Positions 16,784 to 25,779 of a stretch of 64,000 nt of DNA are shown here, piece by piece. The position numbers were made by a program, and so were the translations under genes. Every line of letters starts with the position of its first letter. Within the stretch, counting starts at the first letter, position 1. The DNA comes from Oceanibaculum nanhaiense (lineage in GTDB: Bacteria; Pseudomonadota; Alphaproteobacteria; Oceanibaculales; Oceanibaculaceae): assembly GCF_002148795.1 (NCBI RefSeq), contig NZ_MPOB01000004.1, positions 62,001 through 126,000 on the forward strand, written 5' to 3'. The notes beneath the pieces are model-generated. The model was not told the origin of the DNA and ran no database searches. It saw only the letters and a list, made by a program, of their open reading frames with translations.

Positions 16784-18199
16784 ATCGTCATAGCGCTGAT
16801 GACGGCCGCGACCGTCGCGGCGCTGGCCTGGCCGCTGCTGCGTTCTTCGGGGAGTGCCGCCGACCGCCGCGATTACGGGCTGACCGTCTATCGTGCGCAG
16901 TTGAAGGAGATCGAGCGCGATCTGGCCTCCGGCGTGCTGAGCGCGGATCAGGCGGCGGCGGCGCGTGTCGAAATCCAGCGCCGCATGCTGGCCGAGGACC
17001 GGCAGCAGGGCGCCACCGGCCAGGCCGGCGTGCCGCCGCATTACCGCGCCTTCGCGCTGGCGGTCGCCGCCGGCATCGTGCCGCTGGGTGCCATCCTGAT
17101 CTATCTGACGCTGGGCCGCCCCGGCGCGCCGGACATGCCGCTGGCCTCCCGCCAGGCGGAAATTCAGGCGATCGCGGAAGGCAGCGCCGCGCTGACCGGC
17201 GAGGTCGAGGCGTTGCGCGGGCGACTTGCGGATAATCCCGCCGACCGGGAATCCTGGCTGCGGCTGGGTGACGTGCTGCGCCAGATGGAACGTTTCGAGG
17301 AGAGTGCGGAGGCATACCGCCGCGCTGCCCATCTGGAGGCCGATCCGGAGAGTTTCGGCCTCTATGCAGAGATGCTGGTTCTGGCGCAGCAAGGTACCGT
17401 TCCGGTCGAGGCGCGCAGCGTGTTCGAGCATGTGCTGGCATCAAGCCCGGGCGATCCGCGGTCGCTCTATTATCTGGGGCTGGCAGCGGAGCAGGCGGGC
17501 CAGCCGCGCGCGGCCCTGGAACGGTGGGTCAGGCTGCAGGCGATTTCCCCGCCAGATGCGCCCTGGATGGGCATGCTGACAGCGCGGATGGAATCGCTGG
17601 CGGCGGAGAATGGCATCGCCCTGGCACCGCTGCGGGAGGCGGCGCGGCAGGAGATGGGCCAGGGGGCGTCCCGGGGGGCGTCCCGGGGGGCTGCTGAAGC
17701 GCCGGCACGCGGGCCTGGCCGTGCCGATATCGAGGCGGCGCAGCAGATGAGTGCCGAGGAGCGCGCGGCCTTCGTGCAAAGCATGGTGGACCGGCTGGCC
17801 GACCGGCTGAAGGAACAGCCACAGGATGAGGAAGGCTGGCTGCGGCTGGCCCGCGCCTATGGCGTGCAGGGCGAGCCGGAAAAGGCGCTGGCGGCCTATG
17901 AGGAGGCACTGCTCCATCTGCCTGACAGCGTGCCGCTGCTGACCGGCTATGCAACGACGCTGTTCCCGCCCGGTACGCCCGAGGCGGAGATGCCGGAAGC
18001 CTTCATGGCGGTGATGCGCCGGCTCCATGCGTTGGATGAGACCAACCCGCAGGCGCTGTTCTTCCTGGGCAACGAGGCCGCGCGGAAGGGCGATACCGCA
18101 ACCGCACGCCGCCTGTGGGGGCAGCTGCGCGCGCTGGCACCCGAGGATTCGCCGCTGCGGGAACAGATCGACCGCCGCATCGAGGCGCTGCCGAACTGA
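16772..18199 (+). CDS. ccmI: CcmI, cytochrome c biogenesis TPR protein
   Basis: A 475-residue protein with two N-terminal membrane spans (about residues 2-20 and 93-113) bracketing a coiled-coil-like RDYGLTVYRAQLKEIERDL segment typical of CcmI, then a periplasmic TPR domain. TPR-like helices are visible near residues 155-260 and 345-420. CcmI binds apocytochrome c C termini and hands them to CcmH/CcmF. Three ATGs in a row (16772, 16775, 16778) make the exact start uncertain. A GASR-GASR repeat near residue 300 in a linker comes from a 12-bp tandem repeat. It closes the ccm operon. Confidence 0.88.
   Translation: MMMWIVIALMTAATVAALAWPLLRSSGSAADRRDYGLTVYRAQLKEIERDLASGVLSADQAAAARVEIQRRMLAEDRQQGATGQAGVPPHYRAFALAVAAGIVPLGAILIYLTLGRPGAPDMPLASRQAEIQAIAEGSAALTGEVEALRGRLADNPADRESWLRLGDVLRQMERFEESAEAYRRAAHLEADPESFGLYAEMLVLAQQGTVPVEARSVFEHVLASSPGDPRSLYYLGLAAEQAGQPRAALERWVRLQAISPPDAPWMGMLTARMESLAAENGIALAPLREAARQEMGQGASRGASRGAAEAPARGPGRADIEAAQQMSAEERAAFVQSMVDRLADRLKEQPQDEEGWLRLARAYGVQGEPEKALAAYEEALLHLPDSVPLLTGYATTLFPPGTPEAEMPEAFMAVMRRLHALDETNPQALFFLGNEAARKGDTATARRLWGQLRALAPEDSPLREQIDRRIEALPN
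17662..17691. repeat. 12-bp tandem repeat inside ccmI
   Basis: Two copies of GGGGGCGTCCCG and half of a third run in frame and encode GASRGASRG in a linker. The unit resembles the 12-bp repeats at 23830 and 57567. Confidence 0.75.
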
Positions 18200-18268
18200 C
18201 CCTGCCGCTTGCCGCTGCTGCCGGGCTCTGCGAGACTTCCCGAAAATATAAGAAGTTCGGGAGGATTC

Positions 18269-19810
18269 ATGAATCTGGCAGGCATGCTGATGCGCGCGGC
18301 GCATCGGCTGGGCGACCATCCGGCGCTGGCGCATGGGCCACGCACGGTGATGGGCTTCCGCGATCTGGCGCGGTCCGTTGCCTGTGTGGCCGGTGCCTTG
18401 CAGGCGATTGGGCTGAAGCCCGGCGACCGGGTCGCGCTGGCGATGAAGAACTGCCCGGACTATGTGACGCTGCTCTACGGCATCTGGCATGCCGGTCTTG
18501 CCGCCGTGCCGATCAACGGCAAGCTGCATGCCCGCGAGTTCCAGTACATCCTCGAGCATAGCGGCGCGCGGCTGTGCTTCGTGACCTCCGACCTGGAGCC
18601 GGTGATCGCCGGGCTGGCGGGCGAGCTGCCGGCGCTGGAGCGCATCGTCTGCGCCGGTACGCCTGACCACCGTCGGATGCTGCAGGCCGATCCTGCCCCG
18701 ATGGCGGCGGTGGGAGACGATGACCTCGCCTGGCTGTTCTACACCAGCGGCACCACCGGCCGGCCCAAGGGCGCGATGCTGAGCCACCGCAATCTGCGCG
18801 CCATGAGCCTCAGCTATTTCGTCGATATCGATGCCATCGCGCCGGGCGATTCCATCCTGCACGCGGCCCCTCTGTCGCACGGCTCTGGCCTCTACATGCT
18901 GCCGCACATGATGATGGGGGCGACGCAGGTGATCCCCGAGTCGGGCGGTTTCGACCCGTCGGAGATGGCGGACCTCATCCCGCACCACAAGGGGCTGACC
19001 TTCTTTGCCGCACCGACCATGGTGAAGCGTTTCGTGAATCATCCGGGCATCGGCGGGGCGGACCTCGGTAATCTGAAGACCATCGTCTATGGCGGCGCGC
19101 CGATGTATGTGGCCGACCTGAAACAGGCGCTCAATGTGCTGGGCAACAAGCTGGCGCAGCTTTACGGGCAGGGCGAAAGTCCGATGACGATCACCGGCAT
19201 GACCAAGGCGCAATATGCAATGCGCGATCATCCGCGCTGGGAGCAGCGCATCGCCTCGGCCGGGCAGGCGCAGAGCGTGGTCGAGGTGCGCGTGGTCGAT
19301 GCGCAGGACAAGCCGCTGCCGCCGGGCGAAGTGGGGGAGATCATCTGCCGCGGCGATTCCGTCATGCTGGGCTACTGGAATAACCCGGAGGCGACAGCGA
19401 AGACGCTGGCCGGCGGCTGGCTGCATACCGGCGACATGGGCTCGTTCGACGAGGACGGCTATCTCAGCCTGCATGACCGCTCCAAGGACGTTATCATCTC
19501 TGGCGGATCCAACATCTATCCGCGCGAGGTGGAGGAGGTGCTGCTGACCCACCCACAGGTGGCCGAGGTCTCGGTGGTGGGCGCGCCGCATGCCGACTGG
19601 GGCGAGGAGGTGGTGGCCTTCGTCGTGGCGCGCGAGGGCGGCCCCGGTCACCGCGTGCCGGAGGCCGAGCTGGATGCGCTGTGCCTGGACAACATCGCCC
19701 GCTTCAAACGGCCGAAGCGCTACCGCTTCATTGCGGCGCTGCCGAAGAACAATTACGGCAAGATCCTGAAGACCGAGTTGCGCGCCCTGCTGGAAAAGGA
19801 GGGGGTGTGA
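18269..19810 (+). CDS. AMP-dependent acyl-CoA ligase (fatty-acid/aryl type)
   Basis: A 513-residue ANL-superfamily acyl-CoA synthetase. The ATG at 18269 is preceded by GGGAGG (18259-18264). Motifs: FYTSGTTGRPKGAM (about residue 158), YGQGESPM (about 300), the hinge DRSKDVIISGG near 405 and catalytic Lys in NYGKILKTEL near the C terminus, all intact. It should form an acyl-CoA from a free acid, ATP and CoA. The next gene on this strand is a short-chain dehydrogenase, so the pair may act in fatty- or aromatic-acid catabolism, but a repeat element separates them and co-transcription is uncertain. Confidence 0.9.
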   Translation: MNLAGMLMRAAHRLGDHPALAHGPRTVMGFRDLARSVACVAGALQAIGLKPGDRVALAMKNCPDYVTLLYGIWHAGLAAVPINGKLHAREFQYILEHSGARLCFVTSDLEPVIAGLAGELPALERIVCAGTPDHRRMLQADPAPMAAVGDDDLAWLFYTSGTTGRPKGAMLSHRNLRAMSLSYFVDIDAIAPGDSILHAAPLSHGSGLYMLPHMMMGATQVIPESGGFDPSEMADLIPHHKGLTFFAAPTMVKRFVNHPGIGGADLGNLKTIVYGGAPMYVADLKQALNVLGNKLAQLYGQGESPMTITGMTKAQYAMRDHPRWEQRIASAGQAQSVVEVRVVDAQDKPLPPGEVGEIICRGDSVMLGYWNNPEATAKTLAGGWLHTGDMGSFDEDGYLSLHDRSKDVIISGGSNIYPREVEEVLLTHPQVAEVSVVGAPHADWGEEVVAFVVAREGGPGHRVPEAELDALCLDNIARFKRPKRYRFIAALPKNNYGKILKTELRALLEKEGV

Positions 19811-19835
19811 GTGGGGGGCATTAGGCATTCTCCCT

Positions 19836-19934
19836 TGTCATGCCCGGACTTGATCCGGGCATCCAGGGGCGGTGCCCTGCCTTTGTCCTTCGGGACTGTT
19901 GCCCTGGATTGCCGGGTCAAGCCCGGCGATGACA
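19836..19934. repeat. REP-like palindromic element, copy A
   Basis: Two facing palindromes form one long inverted repeat: TGTCATGCCCGGACTTGATC at the left and a right end that is its imperfect reverse complement (CCCGGCGATGACA), with CCAGGG/CCCTGG inside. It fills most of the gap between the ligase and the dehydrogenase genes. It is related in its ends, but not in its middle, to the copies at 54592, 58931 and 60984. Confidence 0.8.
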
Positions 19935-19968
19935 GACCATAACAAGAACCACAAACAGGGAGGAAACC

Positions 19969-20772
19969 ATGGCCGGCAGGCTGAAGGACAAGGTGGCCAT
20001 CGTCACCGGGGCAGGCTCCATCGGGCCGGGCTGGGGCAATGGCAAGGCGGCGGCGGCGCTGTTCGCCCGCGAGGGCGCGAAAGTCTTCGCCATCGACCGC
20101 AACAGCCAGGCGGTGGAGGAAACCCGCGCTATCGTCGCGGCGGAGGGAGGCACCATCGCCGCCCATACCTGCGACGTGACCGACAGCGCGCAGGTGAAGG
20201 CGATGGTGGATGCTTGCATGGACCGGTTCGGGCACATCGACATATTGCACAACAATGTCGGCATCATGGGGCTGGGCGGCCCGGTTGAGCTGGACGAGGC
20301 GGAGTGGGACAAGGTGCTGCAGGTGAACCTCACCTCCATGTACCTGACCTGCCGGCATGTGCTTCCGGTGATGGAACGCCAGGGCGGCGGCGCCATCGTG
20401 AATATCGGCTCGATCGCCGGCAACCGCTGGCTGGGCGTGCCCTATATCGTCTATTCCACGACCAAGGGTGCCATCGTGCCGTTTACCCGGTCGGTGGCGC
20501 TGCAATATGCGGCGAAGGGCATCCGCGCCAACACCATCCTGCCCGGCCTGATGAACACGCCGATGGTGCGCGAGGGGCTGACCGGCGCCTATGGCAAGGA
20601 AGGCGACGTCGATGCGATGATCCGCGCCCGCGATGCGCAATGCCCGATGGGTCGAATGGGCGATGCCTGGGATGTGGCGCATGCCGCGCTGTTCCTGGCC
20701 TCCGACGAGGCGCGCTACATCACCGGCACGGAACTGGTGGTGGATGGCGGCCTCACCGCGACATGCGTGTGA
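19969..20772 (+). CDS. short-chain dehydrogenase/reductase (SDR)
   Basis: A 267-residue classical-type SDR oxidoreductase. The cofactor loop is TGAGSIGPGWGNGKA, three to four residues longer than the usual TGxxxGxG, followed by a DR pair at strand 2 that suggests NAD rather than NADP. NNVG replaces the usual NNAG. The active site has Ser in NIGSIAG and the YSTTK (YxxxK) motif. A GGGAGG ribosome site precedes the ATG. The substrate is unknown; a 3-hydroxyacyl-CoA or a diol are possible given the adjacent acyl-CoA ligase. It ends 12 bp before the convergent AbrB-like gene. Confidence 0.88.
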   Translation: MAGRLKDKVAIVTGAGSIGPGWGNGKAAAALFAREGAKVFAIDRNSQAVEETRAIVAAEGGTIAAHTCDVTDSAQVKAMVDACMDRFGHIDILHNNVGIMGLGGPVELDEAEWDKVLQVNLTSMYLTCRHVLPVMERQGGGAIVNIGSIAGNRWLGVPYIVYSTTKGAIVPFTRSVALQYAAKGIRANTILPGLMNTPMVREGLTGAYGKEGDVDAMIRARDAQCPMGRMGDAWDVAHAALFLASDEARYITGTELVVDGGLTATCV

Positions 20773-20784
20773 GGCCGGCTTTTA

Positions 20785-21918
20785 TCAATCGTCGGCCTGT
20801 CCCGGTTTGGTGAGGAGCGCCGACCGCCGGACGAACAGCCGGAACACCAGCGGCGCCAGCAGCACCACCACAATGATGCGCAATATGTGGTGGCTGGAGA
20901 CGAAGGCAGTGTCGCCGCCGACGGCCAGTGCCACCAGGCTCATCTCGGCGAGGCCGCCGGGCGAGAAGGCCAGCACGATATCCAGTGTCGGCAGGTCTGT
21001 CAGCAGATGCAGGCCGACCGAGAAGATCAGCGTGACCGCCAGCAGGATCGCGGTCGAGATCATGGTGACACCGACGGTGCGGCGCACCAGCGCGACCTTT
21101 GTGCCGGCGAAGCGGCAGCCGATGGCGCTGCCGATCACCACCTGGGCGACGGTCACCAGCTCGAAGGGCGGCGCGTGCGATGTCAGCCCGGCCAGGTGAA
21201 TGGCGGCGCTGCACAGCATCGGCCCGACCAGCAGCGAGGCCGGCAGCCGCGCCAGCTTGGCGAGGAAGGCGCCGATGACCGCGCACAGGCCGAGCAGCAT
21301 CAGGTCATAGTACGGCATATCCAGGATCGAGATGCCGGTCACGCCGCGCGGCGGCGGCTCATAGCCCAGGAAATAGCGGAAGAACAGCGGCACGGTCAGC
21401 ACCACCAGCAGGATGCGCGCGCCATGCGTCAGCGAGATGATGCGCTCGTCGCCGCCCATCGCCGTGCCCATCATGATCATTTCCGACAGGCCGCCGGGCG
21501 AGGCGGCGAAATAGGCGGTCGCCTGGTCGTAGCCGCTGAACCGCCGGTAATAGAGATAGACCAGCCAGCCGGCGAGGCTGACATAGGCGACGATGCCAAC
21601 GGCGCTGACGATCCATTGTCCCAGCTGGTCGATGATGTCGGGCCGGAAGGCGCTGCCCAGCATGACGCCGAGGATGGCAAGGAAGGTGGTGCGCAGCTTC
21701 ATCGCCATGCGGATCGGCACACCGGCGATGGCGGCGGCAGTGGTGAACACCATCGCCCCCATCATCCAGGCCAGCGGCAGGCGCAGCTGCAGGAAGATGT
21801 AGCCGCCGATGGCGCCGATGGTGAGCGCCAGGGCAATCTGCCACAGCTTCGCCGGTCCCTTGCCGCCTATGGCATCTTTTGGGCTGCCGCTGCCGTCCTT
21901 TGGCGCCGCCTCAGTCAA
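20785..21918 (-). CDS. AbrB family (duplicated) membrane protein
   Basis: A 377-residue hydrophobic protein of the AbrB/DUF-type membrane family (formerly annotated as ammonia monooxygenase-like regulators). The protein is an internal duplication: each half carries a FSPGGLAEM or ASPGGLSEM motif (about residues 133 and 318), and about ten membrane spans can be drawn. The function of the family is not settled; a transporter is likely. It overlaps the upstream aspartoacylase-like gene by 8 bp, so the two are probably translated together, downstream of the IclR gene. Confidence 0.82.
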   Translation of the reverse strand: MTEAAPKDGSGSPKDAIGGKGPAKLWQIALALTIGAIGGYIFLQLRLPLAWMMGAMVFTTAAAIAGVPIRMAMKLRTTFLAILGVMLGSAFRPDIIDQLGQWIVSAVGIVAYVSLAGWLVYLYYRRFSGYDQATAYFAASPGGLSEMIMMGTAMGGDERIISLTHGARILLVVLTVPLFFRYFLGYEPPPRGVTGISILDMPYYDLMLLGLCAVIGAFLAKLARLPASLLVGPMLCSAAIHLAGLTSHAPPFELVTVAQVVIGSAIGCRFAGTKVALVRRTVGVTMISTAILLAVTLIFSVGLHLLTDLPTLDIVLAFSPGGLAEMSLVALAVGGDTAFVSSHHILRIIVVVLLAPLVFRLFVRRSALLTKPGQADD

Positions 21919-22864
21919 GGAAGCGCCCCAGCCGGACGGCGGTCTGGCCCTTGGTCAGCCGCCGCGACGGCATGATCAGCACGCAACGGTCGTGCGGCGT
22001 ATAGACCGGCTCATCGCCGTCATGGCCGAGCAGCGAGCCCTTCTTCTCGATCACTTCCAGCCCCTTATAGTCCGCGGCGAAACGGAAGCTGTCGCTCTTC
22101 ACCGTGACCGGGTCGGTGACCTGGATCACCTGCTGCGGTGGCAGGGTCTGCGTGGAGAGGTGGCTGTCCATCGTCTCCCGGTCGATCATGCCGTAATGGC
22201 CGAGGAAGCGCAGCGCATTGTCGAGGGCGACGGTCTCACTGGATTTTTCCCAGTGCTGACCGCACTCGATCAGCAGCGCATTGCGCGGATCGGCGGGATC
22301 GGCGAAGAAGCGGTAGTCGCGCAGCCGCTTGCCGGCGGCATGGCCCTTGTCAGACACCACGATTTCCGGGTGCTTCAGCGCGCGGGCCAGCGCGATCCCC
22401 TTCTCCAGCGGGCCGCACAGCATCAGCGGCGCGGTCGGGTGCTGCATCGAATGGATGTCGAGCAGATAGTCCACGCTGTCGATCAGCGGCCGCATCTGCC
22501 GGGCGCGGCGCAGCTCGACGCTGTCGCGCGGGCCGTCGAGGACTTCCTCCGACCAGAGCCGGTTGAAATCCTCCTCGACGAAGCGCGAGGCGGTGGGGTT
22601 GGCCGGATCGAAGCTGAGATAGGCCTCCACATTGGCGAAGCTGAGCGTCAGCTTGCCGTGCAGCGGGCGGATGTCGTTGCGGAACAGGTAATCGACGGCG
22701 ATGGCGCCGCACAGCTCGTTGCCGTGGGTGACGGCGTTCACCATGACATGCGGGCCGGGCTTGCCGCTGTCGAAAGTGGTGGCATAGTCGATGCCGGTAT
22801 TGCCGGCCCGGTAGGGGGCGATGTCGGGTGCGCTGAGATCGACCCTGTATTCTGCGGTGCTCAC
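21911..22864 (-). CDS. succinylglutamate desuccinylase/aspartoacylase-like zinc hydrolase
   Basis: A 317-residue M14-related amidohydrolase of the AstE/AspA superfamily. The zinc site is visible as THGNE (His and Glu, about residue 47) and LDIHSM (His, about residue 140). The family removes an acyl group from an N-acyl amino acid or related amide. It overlaps the AbrB-like gene, suggesting that the membrane protein handles its substrate or product. The divergent peptide-type ABC operon may import the substrate; this link is inference from position. Confidence 0.8.
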   Translation of the reverse strand: MSTAEYRVDLSAPDIAPYRAGNTGIDYATTFDSGKPGPHVMVNAVTHGNELCGAIAVDYLFRNDIRPLHGKLTLSFANVEAYLSFDPANPTASRFVEEDFNRLWSEEVLDGPRDSVELRRARQMRPLIDSVDYLLDIHSMQHPTAPLMLCGPLEKGIALARALKHPEIVVSDKGHAAGKRLRDYRFFADPADPRNALLIECGQHWEKSSETVALDNALRFLGHYGMIDRETMDSHLSTQTLPPQQVIQVTDPVTVKSDSFRFAADYKGLEVIEKKGSLLGHDGDEPVYTPHDRCVLIMPSRRLTKGQTAVRLGRFLD

Positions 22865-23001
22865 GATTTACGCCGTCCGTGCTGCGGAATGGGGCTGCGG
22901 AATGGGTCTGACGAAATTAGGCGCGTTCGGCGGTTTCATCCAGAGTCTTGCGCGTATGACAGGACTGCACGGAACGGGACAGCCCGGAACTGGCGCTGCG
23001 G

Positions 23002-23877
23002 TCAGAAGCCGTGCCAGCCCTGCAGCGACCGGCTGATCGCCGTCGCCGCCTGCTGCACGATGGGTGACAGTTTCTCGCGCGCATCATCCATCGTCCAATA
23101 GGCCGTCGAGGTGGTGATGCCCAGCGCGGCGATGGGTTTGCGGTCGCCATCGAGGATCGGCGCGGCAACGGCCAGTTCGCCGAGATCGGCTTCTTCCTCG
23201 ACACCGGCGAAACCGTCCTGCCGGATGCGGTCCAGCTCCGCTTCCAGGGCTGCGCGGTCGGTGATGGTGTGTGAGGTCAGCCTGACGAAGTCGGTGCGGT
23301 CCAGGATGGCGGCGCGCTCCTCCGGCGGCAGCCAGGCCAGCATGGCCCGGCCGGTGGACACGCAGAAGGCCGGCATACGGCGGCCGATGGCGGTGTTGGA
23401 ATTGATGCGCCGCTGGCTCGGCATGCGGATCGCGACCACCGCGTCGGTATCGTCCATGACCGAGACATTCACCGTCTCCTGCCACTCGTCGCGCACCGAA
23501 ATGACGATGGGGATGGCGACATCGTAGAGCGGGTTCGCGCGCAGGTAGGAATAGGCGAAGTTCAGCATGCGCGGCCCCAGGCGGTAGCGCCGCGTCTTCT
23601 CATCCTTCTTCAGATAGCCAAGCTGGGTCAGCGTGTGGGTGAAGCGCTGGGCGGCGCTGGTGTTCAGGCCGGTACGCTGGGCGATCTCGCGCAGCCCCAG
23701 CGCGTCCCAGTCGCTGCCGAAAGCCTGCAGGACCGCGAGCCCCTTGCCGAGTGAGTTCACGAACAGCGGATCGTTGCGCTCTTCCTCCCGCCGTTGCGCG
23801 TCAGCGGTAAATTCTGGCGCTTCCGTATGCGTCTGCAAGGGCGTCTCCAGGGGCGTCTCCAAGGGCTTCCGGCGCAT
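23002..23877 (-). CDS. IclR family transcriptional regulator
   Basis: A 291-residue regulator with an N-terminal winged helix-turn-helix (about residues 40-100, with LREIAQRTGLNTSAAQRFTH as recognition region) and a C-terminal IclR effector domain (about 115-285). The first 15 residues contain a repeat LETPLETPLQT made by a 12-bp tandem repeat in the DNA. It is divergent from the ABC operon and upstream of the aspartoacylase and AbrB-like genes, so it probably controls one or both. Candidate operators lie at 23927-24001. The effector is unknown. Confidence 0.9.
   Translation of the reverse strand: MRRKPLETPLETPLQTHTEAPEFTADAQRREEERNDPLFVNSLGKGLAVLQAFGSDWDALGLREIAQRTGLNTSAAQRFTHTLTQLGYLKKDEKTRRYRLGPRMLNFAYSYLRANPLYDVAIPIVISVRDEWQETVNVSVMDDTDAVVAIRMPSQRRINSNTAIGRRMPAFCVSTGRAMLAWLPPEERAAILDRTDFVRLTSHTITDRAALEAELDRIRQDGFAGVEEEADLGELAVAAPILDGDRKPIAALGITTSTAYWTMDDAREKLSPIVQQAATAISRSLQGWHGF
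23830..23865. repeat. 12-bp tandem repeat at the 5' end of the IclR gene
   Basis: Three units (CGTCTGCAAGGG, CGTCTCCAGGGG, CGTCTCCAAGGG on the plus strand) run in frame through the start of the IclR gene and encode the LETP-like repeats. Related units occur at 17662, 36716 and 57567. Confidence 0.75.
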
Positions 23878-23926
23878 CGGCTTTACCTTTCTGGCGAGGG
23901 CCTTTCATGGCAGGCTGGAAGGCGCG

Positions 23927-24001
23927 TTGACAAAGCTGTAGGCTTGTCACACGATCACCGTCGTTCGTCACAATTTTATCGCATTCCGATAGCTTTGTCA
24001 C
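23927..24001. promoter_or_regulatory. divergent promoter region with IclR-type operator candidates
   Basis: A perfect 10-bp inverted repeat, TGACAAAGCT (23928-23937) and AGCTTTGTCA (23991-24000), brackets 53 bp that hold two more TGTCAC-like half-sites (CTTGTCAC at 23943-23950 and CGTCACA near 23966). On the minus strand GTGACA (23996-24001) and TAAAAT (23973-23978) with 17-bp spacing look like a good promoter for the IclR gene, overlapping one half-site, as expected for autoregulation. Confidence 0.6.
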
Positions 24002-24083
24002 TAATAGCGATTGGACCTAACGGAATGTCGAGTGGCGGACATTGGAGGCTAGTCAGGGTTCAGAACAAATAGGAGGGTCCTTA

Positions 24084-25655
24084 ATGAGACCTTTGATGTA
24101 CACAGTCGCCGGCATGTTTACGGCGCTATCGGTCTTGGCCGCGCCGTCATCGGCAGCCGAGCTGAAGATCGCTCTTTCGACGGAACCGACATCGATCGAT
24201 CCGCACTATCACAATCTGTCGCCGAACAATGCGTTGGCGACGCATATCTTCGGGGCACTGATCGAGCAGGACGAGACCCAGCAGCTGAAGCCGGGTCTGG
24301 CGCTGTCCTGGAAGCCGATCAACGACACCACCTGGGAATTCAAGCTGCGTCAGGGCGTGAAGTTCCATGACGGCTCGCCCTTCACGGCCGAGGATGTCGC
24401 CTTCACCATGAAGCGTGCCGGCAATGTGCCGGACAGCCCGTCCAGCTTCGGCATCTATACGAAGCCGATCAAGGAAGTGAAGGTCGTGGACCCGCATACG
24501 GTCCATTTCATCACCGAGAAGCCCTATCCGCTGATGCCGAACGACGTCAGCACCGTGCGCATCGTCAGCAAGAAGCACGGCGAGGGTGCCACCACCTCGG
24601 ACTACAACAGCGGCAAGGCCGCCATTGGCGCCGGTCCGTACAAGCTGGTCAGCTTCACGCCGGGCCAGGCCATCGAACTGGAAGCGAACCCCAATTACTG
24701 GGGCGACAAGCCGACCTTCGACAAGGTGACTTTCCGGCCGGTGACCAACGCGGCCTCGCGCGTCGCGGCGCTGCTGTCGGGTGACGTCGATCTGGTCGAT
24801 GGCGTGCCGACGGCCGACATCGCGCAGCTGAAGAAGAACGAGAATGTCGTCATCTCGAACGCCGTCTCGAATCGCGTCATCTATCTGCACATCGACAGCG
24901 ACCGTGACGTCACCCCGCATGTGACGGGCAAGGACGGCAAGGAGATCAAGAACCCGTTCAAGGACGTGCGCGTCCGCCGGGCGATCTCCATGGCGATCAA
25001 CCGTCAGGCCATCGTCGATCGGGTGATGGAAGGCGTCGCCATTCCGGCCGGCCAGCTGCTGCCGAAGGGTTTCTTCGGTGTCAGCCCGAACATCCAGGTG
25101 CCGACCTACAACCCCCAGGGTGCCAAGAAGCTGCTGGCCGAGGCCGGCTATCCGGACGGCTTCAAGCTGACTATCCATGGCCCGAACGACCGCTACATCA
25201 ATGATGCGCAGATCGTTCAGGCGGTGGCGCAGATGCTGAGCCGTATCGGCATCGATGCGGCGGTCGATACCATGCCGCGCTCGACCTTCTTCGGCCGCGC
25301 TTCCAAGCTGGAATTCAGCCTGCTGCTGGTTGGCTGGGGCTCCGGCACCGGTGAGGCCTCCTCGCCGCTGAAGTCGCTGCTGGCGACCTATAACAAGGAA
25401 ACCGGCATGGGCCCGTCCAACCGTGGCCGCTACTCGAACAAGGAGTTCGACGAGACCCTCGCCAAGGCGCTGGTCACCGTCGATGATGCCGCGCGCGAGA
25501 AGCTGCTGCAGAAGGCGACCGAGATCGCAATGGCCGATGTCGGGCTGATCCCGCTGCACTATGAGGTGTCCACCTGGGCGACCCGGAAGGGCCTGACCTA
25601 TGTTGGCCGTTCCGACCAGGGCACCCTCGCCACCTATGTGAAGATGGGCAACTAA
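24084..25655 (+). CDS. Dpp/Opp-type ABC substrate-binding protein
   Basis: A 523-residue periplasmic binding protein of the SBP_bac_5 family. The ATG at 24084 follows AGGAGGG; the signal peptide (MRPLMYTVAGMFTALSV with the end PSSAAE) is probably cut near residue 26. Family patterns include EPTSIDPHYHN near the mature N terminus, GLALSWKPINDTTWEFKLR and KFHDGSPFTAEDV. Members bind peptides, nickel, glutathione, or opines and other small amides; the ligand is not evident. First gene of a five-gene transporter operon plus a hydratase-like gene. Confidence 0.92.
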   Translation: MRPLMYTVAGMFTALSVLAAPSSAAELKIALSTEPTSIDPHYHNLSPNNALATHIFGALIEQDETQQLKPGLALSWKPINDTTWEFKLRQGVKFHDGSPFTAEDVAFTMKRAGNVPDSPSSFGIYTKPIKEVKVVDPHTVHFITEKPYPLMPNDVSTVRIVSKKHGEGATTSDYNSGKAAIGAGPYKLVSFTPGQAIELEANPNYWGDKPTFDKVTFRPVTNAASRVAALLSGDVDLVDGVPTADIAQLKKNENVVISNAVSNRVIYLHIDSDRDVTPHVTGKDGKEIKNPFKDVRVRRAISMAINRQAIVDRVMEGVAIPAGQLLPKGFFGVSPNIQVPTYNPQGAKKLLAEAGYPDGFKLTIHGPNDRYINDAQIVQAVAQMLSRIGIDAAVDTMPRSTFFGRASKLEFSLLLVGWGSGTGEASSPLKSLLATYNKETGMGPSNRGRYSNKEFDETLAKALVTVDDAAREKLLQKATEIAMADVGLIPLHYEVSTWATRKGLTYVGRSDQGTLATYVKMGN

Positions 25656-25673
25656 AGCCCTGTACTCGCCGAT

Positions 25674-25741
25674 GGGGGAGGGGCCTGCGGCCCTTCCCCC
25701 GCTGGCTTGATGGACGCAGGCATGAAGCCTGCACTGTTTTT
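25674..25741 (+). promoter_or_regulatory. two hairpins between binding-protein and permease genes
   Basis: The first hairpin has a 12-bp stem with a TGC loop (25674-25685 with 25689-25700). The second is GCAGGC/GCCTGC (25716-25721 with 25727-25732) followed by ACTG and five T. The second looks like a leaky terminator and the first could protect the upstream mRNA from 3' decay. Both fit higher expression of the binding protein. Confidence 0.55.
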
Positions 25742-25779
25742 ACCCAGGTCACGCGCGCCGCAAGGGAGCTGCCCAAGGC

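Noticed and set aside
17441-19828. Long antisense open frame across ccmI and the acyl-CoA ligase gene
   Set aside because: It spans two well-supported genes and lacks any recognisable motif; GC-rich shadow.
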